In this document: positions 1-9,866 of the stretch, piece after piece | Layout: each line of letters opens with the position of its first letter | Position numbering within the stretch: position 1 is the first letter of the stretch | Assembly: GCF_003999995.1 (NCBI RefSeq) | Contig: NZ_RJAD01000002.1 | Coordinates: forward strand, 496,001-560,000 | Source: Microbacterium sulfonylureivorans | GTDB lineage: Bacteria; Actinomycetota; Actinomycetes; Actinomycetales; Microbacteriaceae | Direction of reading: 5' to 3' | Length of the DNA: 64,000 nt | Program-made: the position numbers and the translations under genes | The notes under the pieces: model-generated | Told to the model about the DNA's origin: nothing | The model's database searches: none | Seen by the model: the letters and a program-made list of their open reading frames with translations, nothing else

Positions 1-1
1 C

Positions 2-409
2 AATGTGGCGTTCGACACGGATGCCGCGGCATCCGCTCGAGCGCAGCTCAAGACCTCGATCGAGAAGGCGCTGCGGAGCCGATTCGGCTACGACGCGTGG
101 ATCGTGCTCGTGACGGCGAGCGAGCTCCTAGCCGCGGCCGACGGCTTCCCGTTCGACGAGAGCGACGCGTCGCGCCAGCCGTGGGTCGTCTTCTGCGTCG
201 ACGACGAGACCCGCGATGAACTCGTGACCGCGGCCAGGACGATGGATGCCTCCGCCGACCCCATCGCGGCGGGGCCGGGCGTCGTCTACTGGAATCCCGT
301 CAAGGGCACGACCGTCGACACCCCGTTCGGGAAGCTTCTCGGCAGGGCGGCGTACAAGCCGCGCACGACGAACCGCAACCTGCGCACACTGCGGAAGGTG
401 ATCGGCTGA
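2..409 (+). CDS. DUF1697 family protein, C-terminal part (5' end outside window)
   Basis: The frame is open to the left edge, so the gene starts before the window; a GTG at 5 is internal or only a fallback start. About 135 residues are visible. The pattern (an IEKALRSRFGYDAWIVLVTA segment, then PFDE, VVFCVDDE, a VYWNPVKG turn and an RTTNRNLRTLRKV tail) matches what I know of the C-terminal half of DUF1697 proteins, which are about 180 residues long. The biochemical role of that family is not established. It ends 126 bases before yebC and probably belongs to a different transcript. Confidence 0.7.
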   Translation, partial: NVAFDTDAAASARAQLKTSIEKALRSRFGYDAWIVLVTASELLAAADGFPFDESDASRQPWVVFCVDDETRDELVTAARTMDASADPIAAGPGVVYWNPVKGTTVDTPFGKLLGRAAYKPRTTNRNLRTLRKVIG

Positions 410-451
410 CCCTCTCGATCTCGACGCCGTGTCACGCGGGCGGGGCAGGTT

Positions 452-457
452 TAGAAT
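452..457 (+). promoter_or_regulatory. -10 box of yebC
   Basis: TAGAAT lies 78 bases before the yebC start in the only intergenic space available. No good -35 box is visible. A leader of about 70 bases with a GGAG ribosome site at its end would follow. Confidence 0.5.
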
Positions 458-535
458 GGTCAGCCGGTGGTCACACCCCGACGCGCTCCACCGCCGTCGG
501 GCGGGCGACCCGCCGACGAGCTGATCAGGAGAAGT

Positions 536-1294
536 ATGTCCGGGCATTCCAAGTGGGCCACCACGAAGCACAAGAAGGCCATCATCGATTCGCGCCGCGC
601 GAAGTCGTTCGCGAAGCTGATCAAGAACATCGAGGTGGCCGCGAAGATCGGCGGCGCCGACCTCGCCGGCAATCCGACTCTGTACGACGCCGTGCAGAAG
701 GCGAAGAAGACGTCAGTCCCCAACGACAACATCGACCGCGCGATCAAGCGCGGCGCGGGCATCGGCGGCGAAGCGGTCGAGTACACCTCGATCATGTACG
801 AGGGCTACGGCCCGAACGGCGTCGCGCTCATGATCGAGTGCCTCACCGACAACAAGAACCGCGCCGCTGCGGAAGTGCGCACCGCACTGAGCCGCAACGG
901 GGGCAGCCTCGCCGACCCCGGCAGCGTGGCCTACAACTTCACGCGCAAGGGCGTCATCGTCGTCTCGGGCGAGGGCACGACCGAGGACGACGTCATGATG
1001 GCCGTGCTCGAGGCGGGCGCCGAGGAGGTCGAGCCGCACGCCGAGGGCTTCGAGGTCATCACCGAGGCGCACGACCTGGTGACCGTCCGCACCGCGCTCC
1101 AGGACGCCGGAATCGACTACGAGTCGGCCGACGTGGAGTTCGTGCCGAACCTCAAGGTCGAGATCGACGCCGACACCGCTCGCAAGATCTTCCGTCTCAT
1201 CGACGCGCTCGAAGACAGCGACGACGTGCAGAACGTCTTCAGCAACTTCGACCTCAGCGCCGACGTCCAGGCCGAGCTCGAGAGCGACGAGTAG
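536..1294 (+). CDS. yebC: YebC/PmpR-family protein (DUF28)
   Basis: This 252-residue protein begins [19 protein letters not shown], the signature start of the YebC/PmpR (TACO1-like) family, and has the usual length. Family members bind DNA or ribosomes: YebC2-type proteins ease translation of proline-rich stretches, and PmpR-type proteins are annotated as transcription regulators. The sequence alone does not separate the two roles. I chose ATG 536 because AGGAG lies just upstream and the protein then begins at the conserved MSGHS; an in-frame GTG at 467 would add 23 unconserved residues. The yebC-ruvC-ruvA-ruvB order is common in bacteria. It ends with TAG, 63 bases before ruvC. Confidence 0.95.
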   Translation: MSGHSKWATTKHKKAIIDSRRAKSFAKLIKNIEVAAKIGGADLAGNPTLYDAVQKAKKTSVPNDNIDRAIKRGAGIGGEAVEYTSIMYEGYGPNGVALMIECLTDNKNRAAAEVRTALSRNGGSLADPGSVAYNFTRKGVIVVSGEGTTEDDVMMAVLEAGAEEVEPHAEGFEVITEAHDLVTVRTALQDAGIDYESADVEFVPNLKVEIDADTARKIFRLIDALEDSDDVQNVFSNFDLSADVQAELESDE

Positions 1295-1345
1295 CCCCCG
1301 CCGCCGACACGGGCGCGCCTGGGACGGGCGGATGGTCCGCTCGCC

Positions 1346-1351
1346 TAGCGT
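1346..1351 (+). promoter_or_regulatory. -10 box of ruvC, leaderless spacing
   Basis: TAGCGT is followed by exactly six bases and then GTG 1358. The same TANNNT-N6-start arrangement precedes ruvA, rarA, aroQ and hisE. It suggests that transcription begins at the start codon. There is no convincing ribosome-binding site. Confidence 0.6.
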
Positions 1352-1357
1352 GGGGGT

Positions 1358-1933
1358 GTGGCATCCCGTTCCGCGCGCGGCGCGCTCCGAGTCCTGGGCA
1401 TCGACCCGGGTCTGACGCGATGCGGCGTGGGCGTGGTGGATGTCGCGTCCGACCGGTCTGCGCGGCTCGTGCACGTCGGTGTGGTCCGGTCCGATCCCGG
1501 CGTGCCGATCGAGCAGCGTCTCGCGATCATCGCCGCAGGGCTCCGCGCGGTCATCGACGAGCACGGTCCGCACGTCGTCGCTGTGGAGCGCGTCTTCGCC
1601 CAGCACAACCGTCACACCGTGATGGGCACCGCCCAGGCGAGCGGCATCGCGCTGCTCGTCGCGGGGGAGCGCGGGCTGCCCGCGGCCACGCACACTCCCT
1701 CCGAGGTGAAGGCCGCGATCACCGGGTACGGCGCGGCCGACAAGCGGCAGGTGCAGGCCATGGTCGCGCGCGTGCTGCGGCTCGACGCGCTGCCGCAGCC
1801 CGCGGATGCCGCCGACGCCCTCGCGATCGCACTGTGCCACGCATGGCGCGGGGGAGCGGCGGTCGCCGCATCCGCTCCACCGACTCCTGCGCAGCGGGCC
1901 TGGGCCGACGCCGAGCGACTCGCCCGACGCTGA
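1358..1933 (+). CDS. ruvC: Crossover junction endodeoxyribonuclease RuvC
   Basis: RuvC is the nuclease that cuts Holliday junctions symmetrically after RuvAB branch migration. The 191-residue product shows the RNase-H-like fold residues: Asp16 in [11 protein letters not shown], Glu77 in [11 protein letters not shown], and Asp150 and Asp153 in [13 protein letters not shown], the expected acidic tetrad. The C-terminal 30 residues are Ala/Pro-rich and poorly conserved. Start GTG 1358 gives the usual short N-terminus and sits six bases after a -10 box. ruvA follows 46 bases downstream with its own promoter. Confidence 0.97.
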   Translation: MASRSARGALRVLGIDPGLTRCGVGVVDVASDRSARLVHVGVVRSDPGVPIEQRLAIIAAGLRAVIDEHGPHVVAVERVFAQHNRHTVMGTAQASGIALLVAGERGLPAATHTPSEVKAAITGYGAADKRQVQAMVARVLRLDALPQPADAADALAIALCHAWRGGAAVAASAPPTPAQRAWADAERLARR

Positions 1934-1967
1934 GCGTGTCGCTCGAACAAACGTCCGAACGCGCCCG

Positions 1968-1973
1968 TAGGCT
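1968..1973 (+). promoter_or_regulatory. -10 box of ruvA, leaderless spacing
   Basis: TAGGCT, six bases, then ATG 1980. There is no purine-rich ribosome site between them. It fits a leaderless ruvAB transcript separate from, or in addition to, read-through from ruvC. Confidence 0.6.
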
Positions 1974-1979
1974 CGAAGC

Positions 1980-2600
1980 ATGATCTCCTCAGTCCGGGGC
2001 ACTGTCGTGCACGTCGAGCAGGATTCCGTCGTGGTCGAGGTCGGGGGAGTCGGGCTCTCGGTCGCCGTGACCCCGCAGGTGGCGCACGCGGCCCACCTGG
2101 GCGAGACGCTCCTGCTCCACACGAACCTCATCGTGCGCGAAGACGCGCTGTCGCTGTTCGGATTCGAGGACCGCGACGAGCTGGTCGTGTTCACACAGCT
2201 CCTCGGCGTCACGGGGGTGGGGCCGAAGTCCGCGCTGGGCGTGCTCGCGACCCTCACCGTCTCGCAGATCGCCGACGCGGTGTCCGCCGACGACGACGCG
2301 CCGTTCCGCCGCGTCTCCGGCATCGGGCCCAAGACCGCCAAGCTGATCGTGGTCCAGCTCGCGGGAAAGATCATCGCCACGGCCCCCTCGGCCGGCCGGC
2401 GGGCGGATGCCTCGCCCGCCGTACCGGCGCAGGTCGTGCAGGCTCTCATCGGACTGGGCTGGTCGGAGCGCGTCGCGGCCGAGGCCGTCGAGTCCGTCGG
2501 CGCGGACGCGACGGACGCCGAGCTCGCCTCCGTGTCGTCGCTTCTGCGCCTGACGCTCTCGGTGCTCGGCCCCACGAGGAAGGAGCCGGTCGGTGGATGA
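1980..2600 (+). CDS. ruvA: Holliday junction branch migration protein RuvA
   Basis: RuvA binds four-way junctions as a tetramer and loads the RuvB motors. The 206 residues contain the N-terminal OB-fold ([21 protein letters not shown]), two helix-hairpin-helix elements (around [14 protein letters not shown] and [13 protein letters not shown], about residues 75-125), and a C-terminal helical domain ([20 protein letters not shown]) that contacts RuvB. Length is typical. Its TGA overlaps the ruvB GTG start by 8 bases, so the two are probably translated together, matching their joint function. Confidence 0.97.
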   Translation: MISSVRGTVVHVEQDSVVVEVGGVGLSVAVTPQVAHAAHLGETLLLHTNLIVREDALSLFGFEDRDELVVFTQLLGVTGVGPKSALGVLATLTVSQIADAVSADDDAPFRRVSGIGPKTAKLIVVQLAGKIIATAPSAGRRADASPAVPAQVVQALIGLGWSERVAAEAVESVGADATDAELASVSSLLRLTLSVLGPTRKEPVGG

Positions 2601-3621
2601 GTTCCGCGATGCCACCGAGCCCGAAGACGAGACGGAGCTCGCGATCGAGGGGGCCCTCCGGCCTACGTCGCTGGCCGAGTTCGTCGGTCAGCAGAAGGTC
2701 CGCGGTCAGCTCCAGCTCCTGCTCGACGCCGCGCGGATCCAGCAGCGGCCGCCGGACCACATCCTGCTGTCGGGCCCACCCGGCCTCGGCAAGACGACGC
2801 TGGCGATGATCGTCGCCCACGAGAGCGGCCGCCCGCTCCGCATGTCGAGCGGACCGGCCATCCAGCACGCGGGCGACCTCGCGGCGCTGCTCTCGAGCCT
2901 CACACCGGGCGAGGTGCTGTTCATCGACGAGATCCATCGCATGGCACGCTCCGCGGAGGAGATGCTCTACCTCGCGATGGAGGATTTCCGCATCGACATC
3001 ATGGTCGGGAAGGGCGCCGGGGCCACCAGCATCCCGCTCGATCTCGCGCCGTTCACCCTGGTCGGCGCGACGACACGGTCGGGACTGCTCCCCAACCCGC
3101 TGCGCGACCGCTTCGGATTCACCGCCCACCTCGAGTACTACGAGCCGGAGGAGCTCGAGCGGGTCATCGAGCGCTCGGCGCTCATGCTCGGCGTGTCCGT
3201 ACCGCTCGAGCCCCGAGCCGAGATCGCCCGCCGGTCGCGCGGGACGCCGCGCATCGCGAACCGGCTGCTGCGGCGCGTGCGCGACTATCTGATCGTCTAC
3301 GGCGACGGCCAGGCAGCGGACGGTGCGATCGTCGATGCCGCGCTCGATCTCTACGACGTCGACGCGATCGGGCTCGACCGGCTCGACCGCGCGGTGCTCG
3401 ACGCCCTGGTCCGCCGATTCCGCGGCGGTCCCGTCGGCCTCGGCACGCTCTCCGTGGCCGTCGGCGAGGAGGCCGAGACCGTCGAGTCGGTCGTGGAGCC
3501 CTACCTCGTGCGAATCGGATTCATGGGGAGAACCCCCCGCGGACGCGTGGCGACACCCGAGGCTTATGCGCACCTGGGCGCCCGACCCGTCGAATCGGTG
3601 CTCGGGTTCGATGACCTATAA
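2593..3621 (+). CDS. ruvB: Holliday junction DNA helicase RuvB
   Basis: RuvB is the AAA+ hexameric motor that drives branch migration. In the 342 residues I see Walker [10 protein letters not shown] (61-69), Walker B IDEIHR (111-116), the sensor-1 segment GATTRSG, the arginine-finger region RDRFGF, and a C-terminal winged helix ([14 protein letters not shown], then [10 protein letters not shown]). GTG 2593 overlaps ruvA by 8 bases. The stop codon TAA lies inside a perfect TATAAT box that probably serves yajC-secD-secF. Confidence 0.98.
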   Translation: MDEFRDATEPEDETELAIEGALRPTSLAEFVGQQKVRGQLQLLLDAARIQQRPPDHILLSGPPGLGKTTLAMIVAHESGRPLRMSSGPAIQHAGDLAALLSSLTPGEVLFIDEIHRMARSAEEMLYLAMEDFRIDIMVGKGAGATSIPLDLAPFTLVGATTRSGLLPNPLRDRFGFTAHLEYYEPEELERVIERSALMLGVSVPLEPRAEIARRSRGTPRIANRLLRRVRDYLIVYGDGQAADGAIVDAALDLYDVDAIGLDRLDRAVLDALVRRFRGGPVGLGTLSVAVGEEAETVESVVEPYLVRIGFMGRTPRGRVATPEAYAHLGARPVESVLGFDDL

Positions 3622-3622
3622 T
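3617..3622 (+). promoter_or_regulatory. -10 box for yajC-secD-secF, overlapping the ruvB stop
   Basis: A perfect TATAAT covers the last codons of ruvB, including its TAA stop. It lies 88 bases before yajC. No clear -35 box is seen. A consensus -10 in DNA this GC-rich is unlikely to be chance. Confidence 0.6.
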
Positions 3623-3704
3623 CACTGGAGGCTCTCGCCTACCCCCCTTCTCACAGGCAGCGCCGCCATGGTGCGCGCCTGACCCGAAAGGTCACCTCAC
3701 CTTC

Positions 3705-4154
3705 ATGAACGAGTTCTTCACCAACTACGGCCTCATCATCCTGCTGGTCGTGCTCCTGGTCTTCATGTTCTGGAGCTCGCGTCGTCGGATGGCGAAGCAG
3801 AAGCTGGAGCAGGAGGCGCGCGCGCGTCAGACCGTGCCCGGCGCGGAGGTGCTCCTTCAGGGTGGGCTCTACGGCACGATCGTCTCGTACGACCCCGAGA
3901 ACCTCGACCAGCCGGCAGTCGTAGAGATCGCCCCCGGCGTCGACATCAAGGTCCACAGCCAGGCCATCCTGCGCATCGTCGAGCCGACCGCGCCGCAGCA
4001 GACCGAGGACGACTTCCTCCCGGAGGCTTCCGCCCGGGTCGAGGACTCTGCGGTGGACGCCGCGGCGCCTGTGATCGACGACAAGACCGATGCCGCCGCG
4101 ACGACCGACGTCGTCGACCCGGACGCCGAGCCCGGCACCAAGCCCCAGGCCTGA
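3705..4154 (+). CDS. yajC: Preprotein translocase subunit YajC
   Basis: YajC is the small inner-membrane partner of SecDF in the Sec translocon. The 149 residues have one N-terminal transmembrane helix (about 8-24, GLIILLVVLLVFMFWSS) followed by a basic stretch (RRRMAKQK) and the conserved cytoplasmic segment with VPGAEVLLQGGLYGTIVSYD. The last 60 residues are acidic, Ala-rich and probably disordered. The positive-inside rule places the C-terminus in the cytoplasm. secD begins 40 bases downstream, so the three genes form one unit. Confidence 0.93.
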   Translation: MNEFFTNYGLIILLVVLLVFMFWSSRRRMAKQKLEQEARARQTVPGAEVLLQGGLYGTIVSYDPENLDQPAVVEIAPGVDIKVHSQAILRIVEPTAPQQTEDDFLPEASARVEDSAVDAAAPVIDDKTDAAATTDVVDPDAEPGTKPQA

Positions 4155-4194
4155 CCCACCGGCTCCCTCGGGGGCCTTCCAGAAAGCGGAATCA

Positions 4195-5934
4195 GTGGCG
4201 ACTTCCACTCCCGTCCGGCATGCGTGGCGCGCGCTGACCGGTCTCCTCGTGATCACGGCACTTCTGGCCGGGATCAACGCGCTCGGCGTCTACGTCTTCC
4301 AGCAGAGCTCCTGGGCTCCCTCGCTCGCACTCGACCTGCAGGGCGGCACGCAGATCGTCCTCGAGGCGCAGACCGAGGACGGCGCGGCCCCCTCGGACGA
4401 GCAGATGAACCAGGCCGTCACGATCATCCGCCAGCGCGTCGACGCCTCGGGCGTCGGCGAGGCCGATGTGACGACGCAGGCCGGCAACCAGATCGTCGTG
4501 CAGATCCCCGGCCAGGCCGACGAGGAGACGCGCAACCGCATCGAGGCGTCCGCGCAGCTGCAGCTGCGCGCCGTGCTCTACACGGGCTCGCCGGTGACGT
4601 CGTTCGTGGGCGACGACGGCAAGGAGACGCCGTTCCCGACGCCCGACCCGACGCTGCAGGCGACGCCGACCGCCGAGCCGACCGACGGCAGCGACGTCGC
4701 GTGGATCACGCCCAAGCTGCAGGCCGAGTTCCTCGCCTACGACTGCGCGAACCCGACGAACGACCCCGCCGACGCACCTGCGGATCAGCCGCTCATCACA
4801 TGCGACCCCGACGGGACGTACAAGTACATCCTCGGACCGGTGGAGATGGACGGCTCGTCCATCGACGACGCCACCTTCGGCCTCCAGCAGAACAACGGAC
4901 TCTGGGCCGTCAACCTGAAGTTCGACGACGAGGGCACGAAGACCTTCGGCGAGATCAGCCAGCGTCTCTACGGCGCCGAGCCTCCGCTGAACCAGTTCGC
5001 CTTCGTGCTCGACGGCTACGTGCTGTCCGCGCCCTCGATGAACGCGGTCATCCTCGGCGGAGACCCGAGCATCACAGGCAACTTCACGCAGGAGTCGTCG
5101 AAGGTCCTGGCCGACCAGCTCAAGTACGGCGCGCTGCCGCTGAGCTTCACCGTCGAGAGCTCGAACTCGATCTCCGCCACCCTCGGCTCGCAGCAGCTGC
5201 AGATCGGCCTCATCGCCGGTCTGATCGGTCTCGCACTCGTCGCGATCTACTCGCTGATCGTCTACCGAGCCCTCGGGTTCGTGATCATCGCGTCGCTCGC
5301 GGTCATGGCGGTGCTCACGTACCTGACGCTGTGCATCCTGGCATGGCGCATGGGCTTCCGCCTGTCGCTCGCCGGAGTCGCGGGCCTGATCGTCACGATC
5401 GGCTTCACGGCGGACTCGTTCATCGTGTACTTCGAGCGGATCCGAGACGAGCTGCGCGACGGCAAGTCGATCACCAGCGCCGTCGAGGACGGCTGGGACC
5501 GCGCGAAGCGCACGATCTACATCTCGAAGTCGATCAACATCGTGGCCGCCGTCGTGCTGTACATCCTGGCCGACGCCACGGTGAAGGGCTTCGCGTTCAC
5601 CCTCGGTCTCACGACCGCGATCGACGTGCTGATCTTCATCCTCTTCACCCACCCGGTGATGCAGCTCCTGGCACGCACGAGGTTCTTCGGCGGCGGACAC
5701 CCGCTGTCGGGGCTCGACCCCACTGCACTCGGCGCCGTGTACCGCGGTCGTGCGCAGTTCCGTGAGCCCGTTCCTGCCACGTCCACCACGGCCGCCGGTC
5801 GCCGCGCCGTCAAGTCCCGCGGCGAAGCCGCACGACGCCAGACCATCGCCGAGCGCAAGCAGGCCGAGCTCGCCGCGTCCGCGGCCGGCGACAAGTCGAA
5901 ACCCGGCACGACCGCCAAGGAGGGAGACGACTGA
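4195..5934 (+). CDS. secD: Protein translocase subunit SecD
   Basis: SecD works with SecF to use the proton gradient in late stages of Sec export. The 579-residue protein has an N-terminal membrane helix (GLLVITALLAGINALGVYVF), the periplasmic P1 head beginning LALDLQGGTQIVLEA, and five C-terminal helices (including IGLIAGLIGLALVAIYSLIVY and GFTADSFIVYFERIRDEL, where the charged residues of the proton path lie). A Thr/Pro-rich insert near residues 145-170 and a charged 60-residue cytoplasmic tail are lineage extensions. GTG 4195 puts the first helix at the N-terminus; earlier in-frame codons would overlap yajC. The stop overlaps the secF ATG by one base. Confidence 0.95.
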   Translation: MATSTPVRHAWRALTGLLVITALLAGINALGVYVFQQSSWAPSLALDLQGGTQIVLEAQTEDGAAPSDEQMNQAVTIIRQRVDASGVGEADVTTQAGNQIVVQIPGQADEETRNRIEASAQLQLRAVLYTGSPVTSFVGDDGKETPFPTPDPTLQATPTAEPTDGSDVAWITPKLQAEFLAYDCANPTNDPADAPADQPLITCDPDGTYKYILGPVEMDGSSIDDATFGLQQNNGLWAVNLKFDDEGTKTFGEISQRLYGAEPPLNQFAFVLDGYVLSAPSMNAVILGGDPSITGNFTQESSKVLADQLKYGALPLSFTVESSNSISATLGSQQLQIGLIAGLIGLALVAIYSLIVYRALGFVIIASLAVMAVLTYLTLCILAWRMGFRLSLAGVAGLIVTIGFTADSFIVYFERIRDELRDGKSITSAVEDGWDRAKRTIYISKSINIVAAVVLYILADATVKGFAFTLGLTTAIDVLIFILFTHPVMQLLARTRFFGGGHPLSGLDPTALGAVYRGRAQFREPVPATSTTAAGRRAVKSRGEAARRQTIAERKQAELAASAAGDKSKPGTTAKEGDD

Positions 5935-6923
5935 TGCGCTCCATGAGTCAGTTCGGCAACGACCTCTACACCGGCAAGACGTCCTTCCCGTTCATCGGGC
6001 GGCGTCGACTGTGGTTCCTCATCGCCGCCATCCTCGTGATCGGCTCCGCACTGGTGCCGGTGTTCCGCCCCATCCAGTTCTCCATCGAGTTCACCGGCGG
6101 GTCGCAGTTCACCGTGAGCAACGTCGCCGAGGCCGACCAGGCCCTCGCGACCGAAGCCGTGCAGTCGGTCGTCCCCGACGCGACGACGAAGGTCGTGACC
6201 GTCGGCGAGGACTCGGTCCGGGTTCAGACCGGTCAGATGACGGATGCCGAGAGCCGCGAGGTATCCGAGGCCCTCGCGACCGCCTACGACGTGCCGATCT
6301 CCGAGGTGAGCTATTCGTTCATCGGCCCCAGCTGGGGAGCCGACGTCACGCGTCAGTCCCTCTGGGGTCTCGCGATCTTCCTCGCGCTGACGTTCCTGAT
6401 CCTCGGGCTGTACTTCCGCACGTGGAAGATGTCCGTCTCGGCCATCATCGGCCTCGTCGACGTGCTCGTCATCACGGTCGGCGTGTACGCGCTGTTCGGC
6501 TTCGAGATCTCGCCCGCAGCCGTGATCGGATTCCTCACGATCCTGTCGTACGCCTTGTACGACACGACGGTCGTGTTCGACAAGATCAGAGAGAATACGA
6601 GCGAGGACGGCGAGGTGTCGGGCAGGACGTTCGGCGAGTCGGTGAACCTCGCGGTGAACCAGACGCTCGTGCGGTCGATCAACACCACCGTGGTGGCCAT
6701 CCTGCCCACCGGCGCCATCCTGTTCATCGGACTGCTGTGGACCGGTGCTCAGACGCTGACCGACCTGTCGCTGTCGATCTTCGTCGGCACGATCGTCGCG
6801 GCGTACTCCACGATCTTCGTCGCGGCACCGCTGTACTCACTGCTGCGTGAGAACGAGCCGGCGATCAAGGCGCGCGACGAGCGGGTGCTGACAGCCCGTG
6901 AGCTCGCGGGCACCCCGGCCTGA
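5934..6923 (+). CDS. secF: Protein translocase subunit SecF
   Basis: SecF is the second half of the SecDF complex. The 329 residues contain a first membrane helix (LWFLIAAILVIGSALVPVF), the SecF signature IEFTGGSQF, a periplasmic P4 domain, and helices near SLWGLAIFLALTFLILGLYF, ILSYALYDTTVVFDKIREN and the conserved NQTLVRSINTT. ATG 5934 overlaps the secD stop; ATG 5943 (MSQFGND) is a possible alternative. It ends 54 bases before rel, which has its own -10 box. Confidence 0.95.
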   Translation: MRSMSQFGNDLYTGKTSFPFIGRRRLWFLIAAILVIGSALVPVFRPIQFSIEFTGGSQFTVSNVAEADQALATEAVQSVVPDATTKVVTVGEDSVRVQTGQMTDAESREVSEALATAYDVPISEVSYSFIGPSWGADVTRQSLWGLAIFLALTFLILGLYFRTWKMSVSAIIGLVDVLVITVGVYALFGFEISPAAVIGFLTILSYALYDTTVVFDKIRENTSEDGEVSGRTFGESVNLAVNQTLVRSINTTVVAILPTGAILFIGLLWTGAQTLTDLSLSIFVGTIVAAYSTIFVAAPLYSLLRENEPAIKARDERVLTARELAGTPA

Positions 6924-6941
6924 GGCCGTCCGACGCGGGCG

Positions 6942-6947
6942 TAGGAT
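6942..6947 (+). promoter_or_regulatory. -10 box of rel
   Basis: TAGGAT lies 31 bases before the rel ATG. The short leader ends in a GGAGGGGAGGG stretch (from about 6961) that serves as a strong ribosome site. Confidence 0.5.
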
Positions 6948-6977
6948 TGTGAGGTCCAGCGGAGGGGAGGGTATCGG

Positions 6978-9227
6978 ATGACCGAGACCGTCCCCCCCGC
7001 CCAGACCTCGTCCCTCCGGCGCCTCGTCCCGCGGATCTTCTCGCGGTCGGCTCGACGCGACGACGTCGAGCAGCTTCTCCGAACGGTGCGCACGCACCAC
7101 CCCAAGGGCGACCTGTCGATCATCGAGCGCGCGTATGCGGTCGCCGACCAGGCACACTCCGGGCAGACGCGGCAGAGCGGCGAGCCGTACATCACGCATC
7201 CGCTCGCGGTCGCGCAGATCCTCGCCGACCTCGGCCTCGGTCCGAAGGCGATCGCGGCGGCGCTGCTCCACGACACCGTCGAAGACACCGGGTACGCACT
7301 CGACACGCTGACGGCCGAGTTCGGCGACGAGGTCGCGATGCTCGTCGACGGCGTCACGAAGCTCGACAAGGTCAAGTACGGCGAGAGCGCGCAGGCCGAG
7401 ACGGTCCGCAAGATGATCGTCGCGATGTCGCGCGACATCCGTGTCCTCCTCATCAAGCTCGCCGACCGCCTCCACAACGCCCGCACGTGGGGCTTCGTCC
7501 CGCCCGAGAAGGCGCGCAAGAAGGCCACCGAGACTCTCGAGATCTACTCGCCGCTCGCGCACCGACTCGGTATCCAGGCGATCAAGTCAGAGCTCGAGGA
7601 CCTGTCGTTCGCCGTCCTCCATCCGAAGCTCTACGCCGAGATCGAGAGCCTGGTCAAGCAGCGCACCCCGCAGCGCGAGCAGTACGTGCAGAACGTGATC
7701 GACGCGGTCGACACCGATCTGCGTGAGCTGCGCATCCGCGGGCGTGTCATGGGTCGCCCGAAGCAGCTGTACTCGGTGTACCAGAAGATGGTCGTCCGCG
7801 GTCGCGAGTTCGACGACATCTACGACCTGATCGGCATCCGAATCCTCGTCGGGAGCGTGCGCGACTGCTATGCGGTGCTCGGTGCGATCCATGCCCGGTG
7901 GACGCCGCTTCCCGGCCGCTTCAAGGACTACATCGCCACCCCGAAATTCAATCTCTACCAGTCGCTGCACACGACGGTGATCGGCCCCGGCGGGCGCACG
8001 GTCGAGATTCAGATCCGCACGAACGAGATGCACCAGCAGGCGGAGTACGGCGTCGCCGCGCACTGGAAGTACAAAGAGCGCATGAACGGGGGCAAGACCG
8101 ACTCCAAGTCGCTCGACACCGACATGGCGTGGCTCGCGCACATCTCGGACTGGCAGGCCGAGACGGCCGACCCCGGCGAGTTCCTCGACTCGCTGCGCTT
8201 CGAGATCGGCGCGAAAGAGGTCTACGTCTTCACGCCGAAGGGCCGCGTGATCGGTCTCCCCGCAGGAGCAACGCCGGTCGACTTCGGGTATGCCGTTCAC
8301 ACCGAGGTCGGGCACCGCACGATGGGCGCCAAGGTCAACGGCCGCCTCGTTCCGCTCGAGTCCGAGCTCAAGAGCGGCGACGTCGTCGAGGTCTTCACGT
8401 CGAAGAACCCGGATGCCGGCCCCAGCCAGGACTGGCTCGGCTTCGTCAAGAGCACCCGCGCGAGGAACAAGATCCGCGGCTGGTTCACGAAGGAGCGACG
8501 CGAGGAGGCCATCGAGCAGGGCAAGGAGGCGATCGCCCGCGCCATGCGCCGGCAGAACCTTCCCCTCCAGCGCCTGATGAGCCAGGATTCCTTCACCGAG
8601 GTCGCGCACCAGCTTCGCTACGAAGACGTGTCCGCCCTCTATGCCGCGGTCGGCGAAGGTCACGTGTCGACCCAGTCGGTGATCGAGAAGGTCACGGCGA
8701 TCGTGAGCGCCAACGACACCGCGACGGGTCCGATCGACCTGCCGAGCGTCGGTCGCGCACGGCAGTCCCGCAACGGCGACTCGGGCATCCTCGTGCGCGG
8801 GGCCCCCGACATCCTGGTGAAGCTCGCCAAGTGCTGCACGCCGGTCCCGGGCGACCAGATCATGGGCTTCGTCACGCGCGGCAGCGGGGTGTCCGTGCAC
8901 CGCGCCGACTGCACGAACGTCAAGAGCCTGATGGACGATCCCGAACGGCTCATCGACGTCGAGTGGGCCCCCACCACCAAGAGCGTCTTCCTCGTGCAGA
9001 TCCAGGTCGAGGCACTCGATCGGTCGGGCCTGCTCAGCGACGTCACCCGGGTGCTCAGCGAGCATCACGTCAACATCCTCTCGGCGTCGGTCTCGACATC
9101 CAGCGATCGCCTCGCTCTGAGCCGCTTCGTCTTCGAGATGGGCGACATCGTCCACCTCGACCGGGTGCTGAATGCCGTGCGGCGCATCGACGCCGTCTAC
9201 GACGTCTACCGCGTCACGTCGTCGTAG
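6978..9227 (+). CDS. rel: Bifunctional (p)ppGpp synthetase/hydrolase Rel
   Basis: Rel makes and degrades the alarmone (p)ppGpp in the stringent response. The 749 residues show an HD hydrolase domain with the catalytic His98-Asp99 and Glu102-Asp103 (HDTVEDT), and a synthetase domain with the RFKD motif at 314-317. RFKD marks bifunctional enzymes, whereas purely synthetic RelA proteins carry an acidic motif here. A TGS domain ([21 protein letters not shown]) and a C-terminal zinc-finger/ACT regulatory part ([12 protein letters not shown], then an ACT repeat from about 670) follow. The last 14 bases overlap the end of a convergent minus-strand gene. Confidence 0.98.
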   Translation: MTETVPPAQTSSLRRLVPRIFSRSARRDDVEQLLRTVRTHHPKGDLSIIERAYAVADQAHSGQTRQSGEPYITHPLAVAQILADLGLGPKAIAAALLHDTVEDTGYALDTLTAEFGDEVAMLVDGVTKLDKVKYGESAQAETVRKMIVAMSRDIRVLLIKLADRLHNARTWGFVPPEKARKKATETLEIYSPLAHRLGIQAIKSELEDLSFAVLHPKLYAEIESLVKQRTPQREQYVQNVIDAVDTDLRELRIRGRVMGRPKQLYSVYQKMVVRGREFDDIYDLIGIRILVGSVRDCYAVLGAIHARWTPLPGRFKDYIATPKFNLYQSLHTTVIGPGGRTVEIQIRTNEMHQQAEYGVAAHWKYKERMNGGKTDSKSLDTDMAWLAHISDWQAETADPGEFLDSLRFEIGAKEVYVFTPKGRVIGLPAGATPVDFGYAVHTEVGHRTMGAKVNGRLVPLESELKSGDVVEVFTSKNPDAGPSQDWLGFVKSTRARNKIRGWFTKERREEAIEQGKEAIARAMRRQNLPLQRLMSQDSFTEVAHQLRYEDVSALYAAVGEGHVSTQSVIEKVTAIVSANDTATGPIDLPSVGRARQSRNGDSGILVRGAPDILVKLAKCCTPVPGDQIMGFVTRGSGVSVHRADCTNVKSLMDDPERLIDVEWAPTTKSVFLVQIQVEALDRSGLLSDVTRVLSEHHVNILSASVSTSSDRLALSRFVFEMGDIVHLDRVLNAVRRIDAVYDVYRVTSS

Positions 9228-9771
9228 TCGCCGCCTCGGCCGCGGCGAGTCGGCGCAGCGGCGCGAGCGCGGCGCGCTTGTGGGGGAGTGCACCGCCGTG
9301 CAGTCGGGCGATCGCCTCATCCACGAGCTCTGCGCGCTCTGCCGCCATCAGCCTCGCCGCTCGGGTGTGGGCGTCGTCGGCCACCCGGCACAGGTCGACC
9401 AGTGTTCGCACCGGCGTCGTCACCCGCACGCCGCCCACGACCTCGAGGTCGGCGTCTGCCACGGCGAGGTCGCGATAGACGAGGTGGCGGACCGGAACCC
9501 GATGCAGCCGTCGTGGCACCGCTCGCTGCACGGTGTGGAGAGCAGGCGGATCGGGGAGCGCGCCGTGCACCCAGGCCGCCGTGAGATGGGTGGCGGCGAG
9601 GGTGTCGCCGAGCAGACCGGTCAGCGATCCGGCGCGCAGCGCGCGCGTCTCGACGGCATCCGCGGGGATGTACGCCTCACCGAGCTCCACCACATCGCCG
9701 TCGAGTCGCGCTGCAGAGAGCTCCGCGAGTGACAGCCGGTCATCGACGAAGTACAGGAACGGAGACGCCAT
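9214..9771 (-). CDS. AbiEi antitoxin-like protein of unknown role
   Basis: I do not recognise a specific function. The 185-residue product resembles the central part of type IV toxin-antitoxin AbiEi-like proteins common in actinobacteria: an [10 protein letters not shown] segment, paired histidine/arginine turns ([15 protein letters not shown]), and a [19 protein letters not shown] motif. No cognate AbiEii-type nucleotidyltransferase lies beside it, so it may be a stand-alone descendant. ATG 9771 is preferred because a CACACT box lies six bases upstream in the leaderless spacing; GTG 9795 would start inside the DUF349 terminator hairpin. Its 3' end overlaps rel by 14 bases. Confidence 0.6.
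   Translation of the reverse strand: MASPFLYFVDDRLSLAELSAARLDGDVVELGEAYIPADAVETRALRAGSLTGLLGDTLAATHLTAAWVHGALPDPPALHTVQRAVPRRLHRVPVRHLVYRDLAVADADLEVVGGVRVTTPVRTLVDLCRVADDAHTRAARLMAAERAELVDEAIARLHGGALPHKRAALAPLRRLAAAEAATTTT
9228..9248 (+). terminator. Possible hairpin after rel
   Basis: TCGCCGC and GCGGCGA pair around a seven-base loop directly after the rel stop. There is no T-run. It lies inside the coding end of the convergent gene, so it could be a coding coincidence. Confidence 0.3.
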
Positions 9772-9777
9772 AGGGGG

Positions 9778-9783
9778 AGTGTG
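9778..9783 (-). promoter_or_regulatory. Weak -10 box of the AbiEi-like gene
   Basis: On the minus strand CACACT stands six bases before ATG 9771, keeping the A and T of TANNNT but not the first T. It is the main reason for the chosen start. Confidence 0.35.
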
Positions 9784-9794
9784 CCGCACGGTCA

Positions 9795-9825
9795 CAGGGC
9801 GGCGGACGCCTCATCCGCCGCCCTG
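9795..9825 (-). terminator. Hairpin after the DUF349 gene
   Basis: A perfect 12-base-pair stem (9795-9806 with 9814-9825) with a seven-base loop sits about 40 bases past the DUF349 stop. It lacks a T-run, as is common for actinobacterial terminators. Confidence 0.6.
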
Positions 9826-9866
9826 TGGACAACCCGCGCGACCAGCCTCTTGCCGCGGAGGGCGGG

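Noticed and set aside
467..535. Upstream GTG start for yebC
   Set aside because: The added residues are not YebC-like, and ATG 536 has AGGAG and the family start.
9772..9795. GTG 9795 as start of the AbiEi-like gene
   Set aside because: It lies inside the DUF349 terminator hairpin; ATG 9771 fits the promoter spacing.
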